A DNA stretch of 64,000 nt from Mesorhizobium sp. 1M-11. GTDB lineage: Bacteria; Pseudomonadota; Alphaproteobacteria; Rhizobiales; Rhizobiaceae. Made by a program: the position numbers and the translations under genes. The stretch spans positions 124,001-188,000 of the forward strand of contig NZ_LJSD01000054.1 in the NCBI RefSeq assembly GCF_001303895.1, in the 5' to 3' direction. The notes under the pieces were generated by a model. That model did not search any database and had not been told where the DNA came from. It worked only from the letters and a program-made list of their open reading frames with translations. This document shows, in pieces, positions 35,576 to 44,297 of this stretch (within the stretch, counting starts at the first letter, position 1; every line of letters starts with the position of its first letter).

Positions 35576-36318
35576 CAGGCTGCCTCCTTCGTCTTGCCCT
35601 TCAGGATCGCCAGCGCCTCTGCGGGATCGATACGGCCGTCGTAGAGCGCACGGCCGGAAATGGCTCCTTCAAGCTTGGCGGCGTCGGGCATGGTCATGCG
35701 CACGATGTCGGCGATCGAGGCCAGCCCGCCGGAAGCGATGACGGGGATCGATACCGCCTCGGCAAGATCGATGGTCGAATCCCAATTGATGCCAGTCAGC
35801 ACGCCGTCGCGGTCGATGTCGGTGTAGATGATGGCCGCGACGCCGGCGCCTTCGAACTTCTTCGCCAGTTCGACGACGCCGAGGCTGGAGGCTTCCGCCC
35901 AGCCTTCAACCGCCACCTTGCCGCCCTTGGCGTCGATGCCGACGGCAACCTTGCCGGGAAATGCCCGGCAGGCTTCCTTGACCAGCTCGGGATCGCGCAC
36001 AGCGACCGTCCCCAGGATGACGCGGGCAAGCCCGCGATCCAGCCAATCCTCGATCTGCGGCAAGGTGCGGATGCCACCGCCGAGCTGCACCGGGTTTTTG
36101 GTGGCTTTCAAAATGGCGCCGACGGCGGCGCTGTTGACGCTTTTGCCCTTGAAGGCGCCATTCAGGTCGACGACGTGCAGCCATTCGAAGCCTTGCGCCT
36201 CGAAGGCCTGCGCCTGGTCGGCGGGGTCCTCATTGTAGACGGTGGCGGTGTCCATGTCGCCTAATTTCAGGCGAACGCACTTGCCATCCTTGAGGTCGAT
36301 TGCCGGAAAAAGGATCAC
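35572..36318 (-). CDS. hisA: Phosphoribosylformimino-AICAR ribotide isomerase
   Basis: 248 residues. ILFPAIDLKDGKCVRL holds the catalytic Asp of the first half-barrel and IYTDIDRDGVLTG the second. GGIRT and ASGGLASIADI are the phosphate loops. Amadori isomerisation of ProFAR, histidine step 4. GTG start (36316-36318) with GAGGGGG 5 bases upstream, directly abutting the DUF1330 stop. Confidence 0.97.
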   Translation of the reverse strand: MILFPAIDLKDGKCVRLKLGDMDTATVYNEDPADQAQAFEAQGFEWLHVVDLNGAFKGKSVNSAAVGAILKATKNPVQLGGGIRTLPQIEDWLDRGLARVILGTVAVRDPELVKEACRAFPGKVAVGIDAKGGKVAVEGWAEASSLGVVELAKKFEGAGVAAIIYTDIDRDGVLTGINWDSTIDLAEAVSIPVIASGGLASIADIVRMTMPDAAKLEGAISGRALYDGRIDPAEALAILKGKTKEAAW

Positions 36319-36609
36319 TTACGCCCCCTCGACAATGGCGACCTTGCCGATCGATCCAGCCAGCCGATGCTTCAGGGCCTCCTGGTATTCCGGCGAATTG
36401 TAGCAGGCGAGTGCCGTCTCGTAGGAGCTGAATTCGATGATCACATGCCGGTTGCCAGTCGGGCCCTCGGGCTCGGTATGGCGTCCGGCCCTGACCAGGA
36501 ATTTGGCGCCGTATTTGGAAAAGGCCGCACCATTGGTTTCGATATATTTCTTGTAGATATCCGCGTCGCGGACATCGACCATCGCCATCCAGTAGCCCTT
36601 CTTGCTCAC
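36319..36609 (-). CDS. DUF1330-family small protein
   Basis: 96 residues of the dimeric alpha/beta-barrel type: GYWMAMVDVRDADIYKKYIETN, FLVRAGRHTEPEGPTGNRHVIIEF and YNSPEYQEALKHR are the DUF1330 landmarks. Function of the family is unknown. It is located between hisH and hisA with no gap before hisA, a placement repeated in other Rhizobiales, so it is probably translated with the his enzymes. Confidence 0.85.
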   Translation of the reverse strand: MSKKGYWMAMVDVRDADIYKKYIETNGAAFSKYGAKFLVRAGRHTEPEGPTGNRHVIIEFSSYETALACYNSPEYQEALKHRLAGSIGKVAIVEGA

Positions 36610-36619
36610 GATATCCTCC

Positions 36620-37270
36620 TCACGGCTTCCAGCGCAGGAAATTGGCGATCAGTGCAAGACCAAGCGCCTGGCTCTTTTCGGGATGGAACTGCGTACCGGC
36701 AAGGTTGTCGCGTGCGACGGCGGCGGTCACCGGCCCGCCATAGTCGGCAACGGCAAGCACCTCCCCCGGGTCGCGGGCATCGAGATGATAGGAATGGACG
36801 AAATAGGCATGGAGACCGTCCTGCCCGGTCGGTATGCCGGCAAACAATGGATGCTCGCGCTTCACCTCGATCGTGTTCCAGCCGATCTGCGGAATCTTCA
36901 AGGTCGCCTCGGAGGGTTTGATCTCCTTCACATCGCCACCGATCCAGCCGAAACCCTGGGTGACTGTCTTTTCCAGCCCGCGCTCCGACATCAGCTGCAT
37001 GCCGACACAGATGCCCAGAAAAGGCCGGCCCTTGGAAAGGGCGACTTCCTGCACGGCTTCCCACATGCCGTCGACCGCATGCAGGCCGGCTGCACAATCG
37101 GCATAGGCGCCGACGCCGGGCAGCACCATGCGGTCGGCGCGACGTACCCGCTCGGCATCCGCCGTCAGTTCGATGTCTGCAGCAATGCCCGCTTCACGCG
37201 CGGCGCGTTCGAAGGCCTTGGTGGCCGAGCGCAGATTGCCCGAGCCGTAGTCGATGATGGCAACCAGCAT
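36620..37270 (-). CDS. hisH: Imidazole glycerol phosphate synthase glutaminase subunit
   Basis: 216 residues from MLVAIIDYGSGNLRS (ATG 37268-37270); the frame continues upstream through the DUF2628 gene without coding meaning. Class I amidotransferase triad: Cys88 in FLGICVGMQLM, with His and Glu in GTQFHPEKSQ. It supplies ammonia to HisF. The start is one base after the DUF2628 stop. Confidence 0.96.
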   Translation of the reverse strand: MLVAIIDYGSGNLRSATKAFERAAREAGIAADIELTADAERVRRADRMVLPGVGAYADCAAGLHAVDGMWEAVQEVALSKGRPFLGICVGMQLMSERGLEKTVTQGFGWIGGDVKEIKPSEATLKIPQIGWNTIEVKREHPLFAGIPTGQDGLHAYFVHSYHLDARDPGEVLAVADYGGPVTAAVARDNLAGTQFHPEKSQALGLALIANFLRWKP

Positions 37271-37271
37271 G

Positions 37272-37760
37272 TCAGTGTCGTCCGGGATGGGAAAGTCCAA
37301 GCGCCATGCCCGTCTGCACCGCGCGTGCGTGATTGGCGGCCGGCACGATCGTCGGGCGAGGTTCCGTTGGCTCAACCGCAGGTTCGGAGGTTTCCCGTCC
37401 GAAGGCATAGCGGGTTTCGGCATCGGCGAAGTTGTCAGCCTCGACCACGCCCCACTCGGTCCAGCCGATGCGGCGGAGTGCAGCTGCCCGCAATGTCGCT
37501 CCCTCGAATCCGACGATGAAAGAGACAAGCAAGGTCAGCAGCGAACCGGCAAGGGCCAATCCCTGGCTTTCGCCGACAAAGGACAGCGCGCCAAGAACGA
37601 TGAAAGCCAGAACGGCGGCAAACCAGAGGCGATGCCACAGCAGCCACAGCGGCGGCAGGATGAAGGCCACCCAGGAAAATCCGTCACGGATCAACCGTGT
37701 CCCTTCGGGCTTCGTGCCGAGGCCGTCGGAAGGCGGTTCCATGACGATAAAGCTGGCCAT
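37272..37760 (-). CDS. DUF2628 membrane protein
   Basis: 162 residues. After about 25 soluble residues (IRDGFSWVAFILPPLWLLWHRLW) come two or three membrane segments, with a soluble, proline-rich C-terminal tail (about 50 residues). The FxWxAFxxPPLWLLxHRLW pattern is the DUF2628 hallmark. Function unknown. It is inserted between hisB and hisH with spacings of 2 and 1 bases, so it is cotranslated with them. Confidence 0.85.
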   Translation of the reverse strand: MASFIVMEPPSDGLGTKPEGTRLIRDGFSWVAFILPPLWLLWHRLWFAAVLAFIVLGALSFVGESQGLALAGSLLTLLVSFIVGFEGATLRAAALRRIGWTEWGVVEADNFADAETRYAFGRETSEPAVEPTEPRPTIVPAANHARAVQTGMALGLSHPGRH

Positions 37761-37762
37761 GA

Positions 37763-38362
37763 CTAACCCTGCAGCGAACCCTTGGTGGAAGGAACCGCGT
37801 CCGGCTGGCGCGGATCGCTTTCGAGCGCGGCGCGCAAGGCGCGCGCAACCGCCTTGAAGCAGGTTTCCGCTATGTGATGATTGTTGGCGCCATAGTGGTT
37901 CGTCACATGCAGCGTGATGCCGGCATGCTGCGACAGCGCCTGGAAGAACTCACGCACCAGCTCGGTGTCGAACGTGCCGATCTTCGGCGCCGAGAAAGCG
38001 ACGTTCCAGACCAGGAATGGCCGGCCCGACACATCGATGGCAGCACGTGTCAGCGTTTCGTCCATGGCGAGATCGATCGAGGCATAACGCATGATGCCGC
38101 GCCGTTCGCCGAGCGCCTTGGCCAGCGCCTGACCGATGGCGATGCCGGTGTCTTCGACGGTGTGGTGGTCGTCGATGTGCAGGTCGCCTTTCGCCTTCAC
38201 GGTCATGTCGATCAGGGAATGGCGCGACAACTGGTCGAGCATATGGTCGAAGAAGCCGACCCCGGTCGACATGTCAGACTTGCCGGTGCCGTCGACATGA
38301 ACCGACACGGTGATGTCGGTTTCCTTTGTCTTGCGGCTGATTTCGGCCGAACGGGGCGCCAT
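37763..38362 (-). CDS. hisB: Imidazoleglycerol-phosphate dehydratase
   Basis: 199 residues, monofunctional HisB. Metal-binding motifs HIDDHHTVEDTGIAIGQ and HVTNHYGANNHHIAE (two HHxxE-type sites) and FFDHMLDQL are present. Histidine step 6. The first gene of the his operon, divergent from hslV across 238 bases that should contain both promoters; no convincing hexamers could be fixed there. Confidence 0.97.
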   Translation of the reverse strand: MAPRSAEISRKTKETDITVSVHVDGTGKSDMSTGVGFFDHMLDQLSRHSLIDMTVKAKGDLHIDDHHTVEDTGIAIGQALAKALGERRGIMRYASIDLAMDETLTRAAIDVSGRPFLVWNVAFSAPKIGTFDTELVREFFQALSQHAGITLHVTNHYGANNHHIAETCFKAVARALRAALESDPRQPDAVPSTKGSLQG

Positions 38363-38600
38363 GACCTCATCCTCGTTACAGGAAAACGAGTGCGTTCTAA
38401 CAGCATGATCCGGCGATTGCCAGTTGCCAAAACCGCCAGTCGAAACATAAGCCTTTGCAGTCTATTGTGGACTTGGAGTCGGGTTGGGCTGCAGCTCCAT
38501 TCCGAGTTTGCAAACGGGACAGCGCTGCATACATATGCCGCAACTCAACTCGTAACGCGCCAATCGCCTCGGAAGGGATGGCGCGGGTCCGGAGCAAAAC

Positions 38601-39152
38601 ATGTCAGACGAACGTTCCATGCACTCCACGACCATCGTCACCGTGCGCAAGGGTGGCAAGGTGGTGATCGCCGGCGACGGCCAGGTCAGCCTTGGCCAGA
38701 CCATCATGAAGGGCAATGCGCGCAAGGTGCGCCGCATCGGCAAGGGCGGCAGCGTGATCGCCGGTTTCGCTGGCGCGACGGCCGATGCCTTCACGCTTCT
38801 GGAGCGGCTGGAAGCCAAGCTCGAGCAATATCCCGACCAACTGATGCGCGCGAGCGTCGAGCTCGCCAAGGACTGGCGCACCGACCGTTATCTGCGCCGG
38901 CTGGAGGCGATGATGCTGGTGGCCGACAAGAATGTTTCGCTGGCGCTGACCGGCAATGGCGACGTGCTCGAGCCGGAACAGGGCGTGATGGCGATCGGTT
39001 CGGGCGGCAACTATGCGCTGGCCGCCGCGCGCGCCCTGATCGACACCGACAAAGACGCCGAGGAGATCGCCCGCAAGGCCATGCAGATCGCGGCCGACAT
39101 CTGCGTCTACACCAACCACAATTTCGTCGTCGAAACGCTGGACGCCGCCTGA
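38601..39152 (+). CDS. hslV: ATP-dependent protease proteolytic subunit HslV
   Basis: 183 residues. The catalytic N-terminal threonine is within HSTTIVTVRKGGKVVIAGDGQ after a propeptide of about nine residues, longer than in E. coli (one residue) but normal for rhizobia. GSGGNYALAAARAL and YTNHNFVVE are family motifs. Forms the ClpQ/HslV dodecamer activated by HslU. GGAG 6 bases before the ATG. Confidence 0.97.
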   Translation: MSDERSMHSTTIVTVRKGGKVVIAGDGQVSLGQTIMKGNARKVRRIGKGGSVIAGFAGATADAFTLLERLEAKLEQYPDQLMRASVELAKDWRTDRYLRRLEAMMLVADKNVSLALTGNGDVLEPEQGVMAIGSGGNYALAAARALIDTDKDAEEIARKAMQIAADICVYTNHNFVVETLDAA

Positions 39153-39154
39153 TC

Positions 39155-39679
39155 GTGAATTCCCCGAAGGCGCCCAGCTACGGCTTTCGTCCACTGACGC
39201 ATGAGGACATGCCGCTGCTGGCGCGCTGGCTCGTCATGCCGCATGTCGCGGCATGGTGGGGCGCCAAGGCAACAGAGATGGAAGGCATCGCCGGGACGAT
39301 CGACAGCGTCGACACCGAACCTTTCATTATCGAGCTGGACGGCAAACCGATTGGCTTCATCCAGAGCTATGACCCTCACCTCGACGAGGACGAAAACCCG
39401 TTCCAGGATCAGCCGACCGGTACGCTCGGCATCGATCAGTTCATCGGCGAACCCGACCTGATCGGTAAAGGTCACGGCACCCGGCTGATCACGGAATTCG
39501 TGGAGATGCTGTTCGAAGAGGGCGCGCCGCGCGTTATCCTGGATCCGGACCCAGCGAATGAGGTTGCGGTCAGGGTTTATGAAAAAGTCGGCTTCCGCCC
39601 GGTCCGTCGCTTCAAGACCGCCACAGGCGAAGCGTTGCTGATGGCGATCGACAATCCAGACGACACGGACGGCGAATGA
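39155..39679 (+). CDS. GNAT acetyltransferase, aminoglycoside 6'-N-acetyltransferase-like
   Basis: 174 residues from a GTG two bases after the hslV stop (the frame is open far upstream across hisB but that is not coding). YGFRPLTHEDMPLLARWL and PHVAAWWG match the AAC(6')-type GNAT start; DLIGKGHGTRLITEF is the acetyl-CoA loop and DPDPANEVAVRVYEKVGFRP the C-terminal motif. The true substrate is unknown; resistance is not implied. Translationally coupled to hslV and the next gene. Confidence 0.85.
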   Translation: MNSPKAPSYGFRPLTHEDMPLLARWLVMPHVAAWWGAKATEMEGIAGTIDSVDTEPFIIELDGKPIGFIQSYDPHLDEDENPFQDQPTGTLGIDQFIGEPDLIGKGHGTRLITEFVEMLFEEGAPRVILDPDPANEVAVRVYEKVGFRPVRRFKTATGEALLMAIDNPDDTDGE

Positions 39680-40275
39680 CCGCTGCCGGCGCCCGCGATC
39701 TGCCGTTGCATCAGCGACTGGCCTGGCCGGCCGGTCTGGTGATCGTGGTGTCGCTGGTCGCCATCCAGGCATTGACACTCTACCTTCAGGGTCATCCGGC
39801 GATCTGCACCTGCGGCTATGTCAAGCTGTGGCATGGCGTGGTGATAAGCTCGGAGAATTCCCAGCACATCACCGACTGGTACACGCCCTCGCACGTCATC
39901 CACGGCTTCCTGTTCTATGCGCTGGCGAAATTCCTGTTTCCGCGCTCGTCGATCTGGGTCAGGCTTGCCCTCGCGCTGGTGATCGAGGGTGGCTGGGAGA
40001 TCCTGGAAAACAGCCCGATCATCATCGACCGCTACCGCGCCGGCACGATCTCGCTCGATTATTATGGCGACTCCATCATCAATTCGGTGTCGGACACACT
40101 GGCCATGATGGTAGGCTTTGCGGCCGCCCGCTATTTTCCCGTGTGGCTGGTCGTGACCATCGCCATTCTGTTCGAGCTCGGCACCGGCTATATGATCCGC
40201 GACAATCTCACGCTCAACGTCCTGATGCTGGTCTACCCGCTCGAGGCCGTCAAAGCCTGGCAAGGTGCCGCATGA
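39676..40275 (+). CDS. DUF2585 membrane protein (UPF0314)
   Basis: 199 residues with four or five hydrophobic segments. Conserved polar motifs between them, CTCGYVKLWHGVVISSENSQH, DWYTPSHVIHGF and GGWEILENSPIIIDRYR, are the mark of this alphaproteobacterial family; the His, Glu and Asp residues in the membrane could bind a metal or lipid. Function unknown. Overlaps the GNAT gene by 4 bases (ATGA). Confidence 0.88.
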   Translation: MTAAGARDLPLHQRLAWPAGLVIVVSLVAIQALTLYLQGHPAICTCGYVKLWHGVVISSENSQHITDWYTPSHVIHGFLFYALAKFLFPRSSIWVRLALALVIEGGWEILENSPIIIDRYRAGTISLDYYGDSIINSVSDTLAMMVGFAAARYFPVWLVVTIAILFELGTGYMIRDNLTLNVLMLVYPLEAVKAWQGAA

Positions 40276-40282
40276 TGACGGG

Positions 40283-41446
40283 ATGTCAGTCGTGATCAGC
40301 CAGGAAACACTCGACAGCGCGGTTACCCAGGGCGTGATCACGGTGCAGCAGCGCGACCGGCTTTATGCGCTGGAGCGCAGCGGCTCCTTCAATGCGGAAG
40401 ATGCCGCGGAGTCGGCCGAGGAGAACCTGCGGCTGATCGGCGGCGGAAACGATCTTTTCGTCACTGTCGGCACGATCCTGCTGACGGTTGGTTTCTATTT
40501 CGTGCTCAACACGCTGTTGCCCGGCCAGCGGCTTTGGATCGCGGCGCTCGTTGCCGTGTTTTCCTGGGGGCTCGCCGAAGTGGTGACCCGCCAGCACCGC
40601 ATGAAACTGTCGTCGACGGTGCTCAGCCTGTTTTTCGTCATTTCCCTCACCGTTGCGCTCGGGCTGGAAATCTTCGCGCGCTATCCGATCCAGAAACCGG
40701 AATCGATCTGGCAGCTGCTGGCGCTTCGCCAGCAGGCCTCGGGCGCCGGCTATCTCTTTCTCGGCGGCATCATGGCGGCAGTCGCGCTCTATTTCTGGCG
40801 CTTCAGGGTCCCCATCCTTGCAGGCGTTTTCGCGATCTCCGCAACGCTTCTCGCCTTCCTTCAGACCGCGCTCCTGCTTTGCGACGGCGTTACCACCGGG
40901 ATGGTTGCGCCGCCAAGGCTGGAAGACATGCCGGAGCTGATGCGGGCCGCGCTCTACATGCCGCTCATCTGCGGTCTGATCGTTTTCGGCACGGCTGTCG
41001 CGCTCGACGTGTATGACCGCGAACGGCGCAAGATCTGGTCCGATTGCGCGTTCTGGCTTCATGTCGTGTCGGCGCCGATGCTGGTGCACCCGCTTTTCAT
41101 CATGGCCACGGGTCAGGATGTCGTGATGGGCCGCATAGAACCCGATGCGAACGCCACGATCATGCTGGCCATCCTCATCATCGCCTTCGTCTATGTGGCG
41201 CTTGCCATCGACCGCCGGTCGCTGCTGGTGCCGACGCTTGCCTATTTCGGGTCGCTCGGTATCTACTATCTGGTCAATTCAACGGCCAACAGCACCGGAA
41301 TTCCACCCTTTGCCTTGATCCTGCTGGTGGTTGGCGCGCTGATCATAACCTTCGGCGCCGGCTGGCAGCATATCAGGCGCTTGATCGTACGCCCGACGCT
41401 CCCCACATCCGTGCTCGAAAAACTCCCTCCCATCAAACAAGCGTAG
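40283..41446 (+). CDS. DUF2157-like multispanning membrane protein
   Basis: 387 residues from the ATG at 40283 (a GTG at 40265 overlapping the previous gene is possible). The N-terminal soluble region ISQETLDSAVTQGVITVQQRDRLYALE resembles DUF2157, followed by about ten hydrophobic segments in pairs. No catalytic motif recognised. It lies 7 bases after DUF2585 and 12 bases before hslU, so it is part of the hslV-hslU unit. Confidence 0.7.
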   Translation: MSVVISQETLDSAVTQGVITVQQRDRLYALERSGSFNAEDAAESAEENLRLIGGGNDLFVTVGTILLTVGFYFVLNTLLPGQRLWIAALVAVFSWGLAEVVTRQHRMKLSSTVLSLFFVISLTVALGLEIFARYPIQKPESIWQLLALRQQASGAGYLFLGGIMAAVALYFWRFRVPILAGVFAISATLLAFLQTALLLCDGVTTGMVAPPRLEDMPELMRAALYMPLICGLIVFGTAVALDVYDRERRKIWSDCAFWLHVVSAPMLVHPLFIMATGQDVVMGRIEPDANATIMLAILIIAFVYVALAIDRRSLLVPTLAYFGSLGIYYLVNSTANSTGIPPFALILLVVGALIITFGAGWQHIRRLIVRPTLPTSVLEKLPPIKQA

Positions 41447-41458
41447 ACGTGTAATTTC

Positions 41459-42766
41459 ATGAGCAATTTCTCTCCCCGCGAAATCGTTTCCGAACTCGAC
41501 CGTTTCATCATCGGCCAGAAAGATGCCAAGCGCGCCGTGGCGATCGCGCTGCGCAACCGCTGGCGCCGGCAGCAGCTGGAAGGCCAGATGCGCGAAGAAG
41601 TGATGCCGAAGAACATCCTGATGATCGGGCCGACCGGCGTCGGCAAGACCGAGATCTCGCGCCGCCTCGCCAAGCTGGCAGGCGCGCCCTTTGTCAAGGT
41701 CGAGGCAACCAAGTTCACCGAGGTCGGCTATGTCGGCCGCGACGTCGAGCAGATCGTACGCGATCTGGTGGAGGTCGGCATCGGCCTGGTGCGTGAAAAG
41801 ATGCGTGAGGACGTCAAGGCGCGCGCCCACGTCAACGCCGAAGAGCGCGTGCTGGAGGCCTTGGTTGGCAAGACTGCGTCGCCGGCGACACGCGAAAGCT
41901 TCAAGAAGAAGCTGCGCGATGGCGAGCTGGACGACAAGGAGATCGATATCGAGGTGACCGATACTGGCACCGGTGGCATGCCCGGCTTCGAGATTCCCGG
42001 CATGCCGGGCGGCGTCGGAGTGCTGAACATCAACGACATGCTGTCGAAGGCCATGGGTGGCAAGCGCACCAAGATGCGCAAGACCACCGTCAAGGAAAGC
42101 TACGACCTTTTGATCCAGGACGAGTCCGACAAGCTGCTCGACCAGGACGAAGTGGTGCGCCGCGCCATGGAAGCGGCCGAGAATGACGGCATTGTCTTCC
42201 TCGACGAGATCGACAAGATCGCGGCGCGCTCCGACGTTTCGGGCGGCCCTTCGCGCGAAGGCGTGCAGCGCGACCTGCTGCCGCTGGTCGAAGGCACGAC
42301 GGTGGCGACCAAATATGGACCGGTGAAGACCGACCATATCCTGTTCATCGCCTCCGGTGCCTTCCACGTCTCCAAACCGTCCGACCTTCTGCCGGAACTG
42401 CAGGGCCGCCTGCCGATCCGCGTCGAATTGCGGGCGCTGGAGAAGGAAGACTTCGTGCGCATCCTGACCGAGACCGAAGCCAGCCTGATCAAGCAGTATA
42501 TCGCGCTGATGAAGACGGAAGGCGTCGACCTGGACTTCACCGACGATGCCATCGATTCGCTGGCCGGCATCGCCGTCGACCTCAACGCGACGGTGGAGAA
42601 CATCGGTGCGCGGCGCCTGCAGACGGTGATGGAACGCGTGCTGGACGAGATCTCATACGATGCGCCGGACCGCAACGGCAGCAAGGTGACGATCGACGCC
42701 GACTATGTGAAGAAGCATGTCGGAGACCTGTCGAAGAACACCGACCTGTCGCGATTCATCCTGTAA
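41459..42766 (+). CDS. hslU: ATP-dependent protease ATPase subunit HslU
   Basis: 435 residues, AAA+ ATPase. Walker A GPTGVGKTE, Walker B IVFLDEIDKIA, sensor region LLPELQGRLPIRVEL, and the I-domain between (about 110-230) with the GMPGFEIPGMPGG loop. The C-terminal DLSRFIL inserts into HslV to activate it. Completes the HslVU protease three genes after hslV. Weak Shine-Dalgarno, consistent with coupling. Confidence 0.97.
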   Translation: MSNFSPREIVSELDRFIIGQKDAKRAVAIALRNRWRRQQLEGQMREEVMPKNILMIGPTGVGKTEISRRLAKLAGAPFVKVEATKFTEVGYVGRDVEQIVRDLVEVGIGLVREKMREDVKARAHVNAEERVLEALVGKTASPATRESFKKKLRDGELDDKEIDIEVTDTGTGGMPGFEIPGMPGGVGVLNINDMLSKAMGGKRTKMRKTTVKESYDLLIQDESDKLLDQDEVVRRAMEAAENDGIVFLDEIDKIAARSDVSGGPSREGVQRDLLPLVEGTTVATKYGPVKTDHILFIASGAFHVSKPSDLLPELQGRLPIRVELRALEKEDFVRILTETEASLIKQYIALMKTEGVDLDFTDDAIDSLAGIAVDLNATVENIGARRLQTVMERVLDEISYDAPDRNGSKVTIDADYVKKHVGDLSKNTDLSRFIL

Positions 42767-42786
42767 CCCTGGGCGAAAAGAAATAG

Positions 42787-42851
42787 CCGATGAGATCGCT
42801 CGTCGCCGGGCCGAAGCGGTAGCGGCGACGAGTGGTTTCATCGGTTTGTTA
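42787..42851 (+). terminator. Nested hairpin downstream of hslU
   Basis: Outer arms CCGATGA (42787-42793) and TCATCGG (42838-42844) enclose a perfect 9-bp stem CTCGTCGCC (42799-42807) with GGCGACGAG (42824-42832); TTTGTTATT follows. It would end hslVU transcription. Confidence 0.6.
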
Positions 42852-42874
42852 TTGCCCGGCAGCACGGACTCCAA

Positions 42875-43168
42875 ATGACAGACGCCACGCCATCGCCTGC
42901 CACCGTCGTTGACTGTGCGGCTGCGGCCGATGGCGGGTCGCTGTGGGTTCAGCTCTCGGTCGGTGGTCAGATAAAGAACTACACCCTCAACCGATCGATC
43001 GCCTCGCGTGGTACCCCGCAATATGGCGAAGTCAGCTCCGAGCACGGCCCGCTTTCGAAGCAAGAACTTCATGACTTGGTGCTGGTGCTCGACGTCCCCC
43101 AACGAGGGATGTACGCCGGGCTCGTTGAAGAATTCGTGCAGTTCCTGAAGAAGTCGGCGCTCGACTAG
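42875..43168 (+). CDS. Hypothetical protein, 97 residues
   Basis: Not recognised. The product has an N-terminal VQLSVGGQIKNYTLNRSI strand-rich part and a helical C terminus (YAGLVEEFVQFLKKSAL). No signal peptide, membrane segment or cysteine pair. The only in-frame ATG lies 23 bases after the hslU hairpin region with no obvious Shine-Dalgarno. Codon third positions are less GC-biased than in neighbours. It may be a genuine small gene of narrow distribution. Confidence 0.5.
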   Translation: MTDATPSPATVVDCAAAADGGSLWVQLSVGGQIKNYTLNRSIASRGTPQYGEVSSEHGPLSKQELHDLVLVLDVPQRGMYAGLVEEFVQFLKKSALD

Positions 43169-43334
43169 ATCCCACCATCCCGGTGTGGCCAAATGGAAGC
43201 AGGCCTACGTCTTTCGCCGCAATCGGGCACGAAAGGCTCGACTCGCCCCCTCGCTTTTCCTAGAGCAAATCCAGCGCAAGGTCTGTTCCGGGCCTTTGCG
43301 GGTTCTTGGATAGCATGATTTCGAGCGGCCGCTG

Positions 43335-44297
43335 ATGACGAAACTGGTCTCTTTCCTCCTCGCTTTGGCGCTGGCCGCAGGGACGCTGGTTGCAGCACAT
43401 GCAGCCACCCTGGTGCCGCCGGGAAACCGCAATGCCGAACAGCCACCCGTCCCCGGCGCCTCCACCAAGCGCACCAAGGCGACCAACACCTCCTTCGATG
43501 CCAAGTACCGCAAGGTCTATGCGCTTCTGCAGAACGACGCCGAATTGCGTGGCAAGATCAAGAAGGCCGCGGCAGCCTACGGTGTCGATCCCATGCACAT
43601 CGTCGGCGCGCTTGTCGGCGAGCACACCTACAATGTCGGCGCCTATGACCGCCTGCAGACCTATTACGTCAAGGCGATGTCCTACCTCTCCTCGAAGCTG
43701 ACCTTCGCCTACAAGGGCGAGGACGTCTCCGAATTCATCCGTCGGCCGGAATTCACGAAATGCGCCAACGAGACCGGCAGCAACGACATCTGGGAATGCC
43801 GCGAGCAGGTGTGGAACCGCTCCTTCCGGGGCAAGACGGTGGGCGGCAAAAGCTTCCCCAACGACCGCTTCGGCGCAACCTTCTTCCAGCCTTATTATGC
43901 CGGCCAGACCTTTGGGCTTGGCCAGCTCAACCCGCTGACAGCGCTGCAGATGAGCGACATGGTCAACAAGGTCTCGGGCTTCCCCAAGCTCGATGTCGAC
44001 GATCCCAACGAGATCTACAAGACGATCATGGACCCGGACATGACGCTGCCCTACGTCGCCGCGATCGTGAAGACATCCATCCAGGCCTATCGCAACATCG
44101 CCGGCTTCGACATCTCGCAGAATCCAGGCCTTACCGCCACGCTCTACAATGTCGGCAATCCGGAAGCGCGCGCTTCTCAGTTGAAGGCCGAGAACGACCG
44201 CCGCCGCGCCGCCGGCGAGCCAGAGAAGCTGCCGGAAGAGAACTATTACGGCTGGCTGGTCAACGACAAGCTGGCCGAACTGAAGGCGCTGTTCTAG
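43335..44297 (+). CDS. Secreted DUF1402 protein with a lysozyme-like motif
   Basis: 320 residues with a signal peptide (MTKLVSFLLALALAAGTLVAAHA). The mature protein has GVDPMHIVGALVGEHTYNVGAYDRLQTYY with a candidate catalytic Glu in GEHTYN, then QTFGLGQLNPLTALQMSD, reminiscent of GQ-type lysozyme/transglycosylase motifs, and a C-terminal TLYNVGNPEARA stretch (as in transglycosylases LYNxG). DUF1402 is found mainly in Rhizobiales. Activity on peptidoglycan is an inference. Confidence 0.8.
   Translation: MTKLVSFLLALALAAGTLVAAHAATLVPPGNRNAEQPPVPGASTKRTKATNTSFDAKYRKVYALLQNDAELRGKIKKAAAAYGVDPMHIVGALVGEHTYNVGAYDRLQTYYVKAMSYLSSKLTFAYKGEDVSEFIRRPEFTKCANETGSNDIWECREQVWNRSFRGKTVGGKSFPNDRFGATFFQPYYAGQTFGLGQLNPLTALQMSDMVNKVSGFPKLDVDDPNEIYKTIMDPDMTLPYVAAIVKTSIQAYRNIAGFDISQNPGLTATLYNVGNPEARASQLKAENDRRRAAGEPEKLPEENYYGWLVNDKLAELKALF

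Noticed and set aside
38472..38500. Heat-shock (sigma-32-like) promoter before hslV, CTTGGA ... CTCCAT
   Set aside because: Spacing of 17 between the boxes is longer than expected and the match is partial; not enough to call.
37874..39154. Long upstream part of the frame that ends as the GNAT gene
   Set aside because: Runs antisense through hisB and through hslV in another phase; only the last 174 codons carry the GNAT pattern.
39155..39679. Aminoglycoside-resistance gene
   Set aside because: The GNAT fold resembles AAC(6') enzymes, but the position in the hslVU unit of the core genome argues against a resistance determinant.
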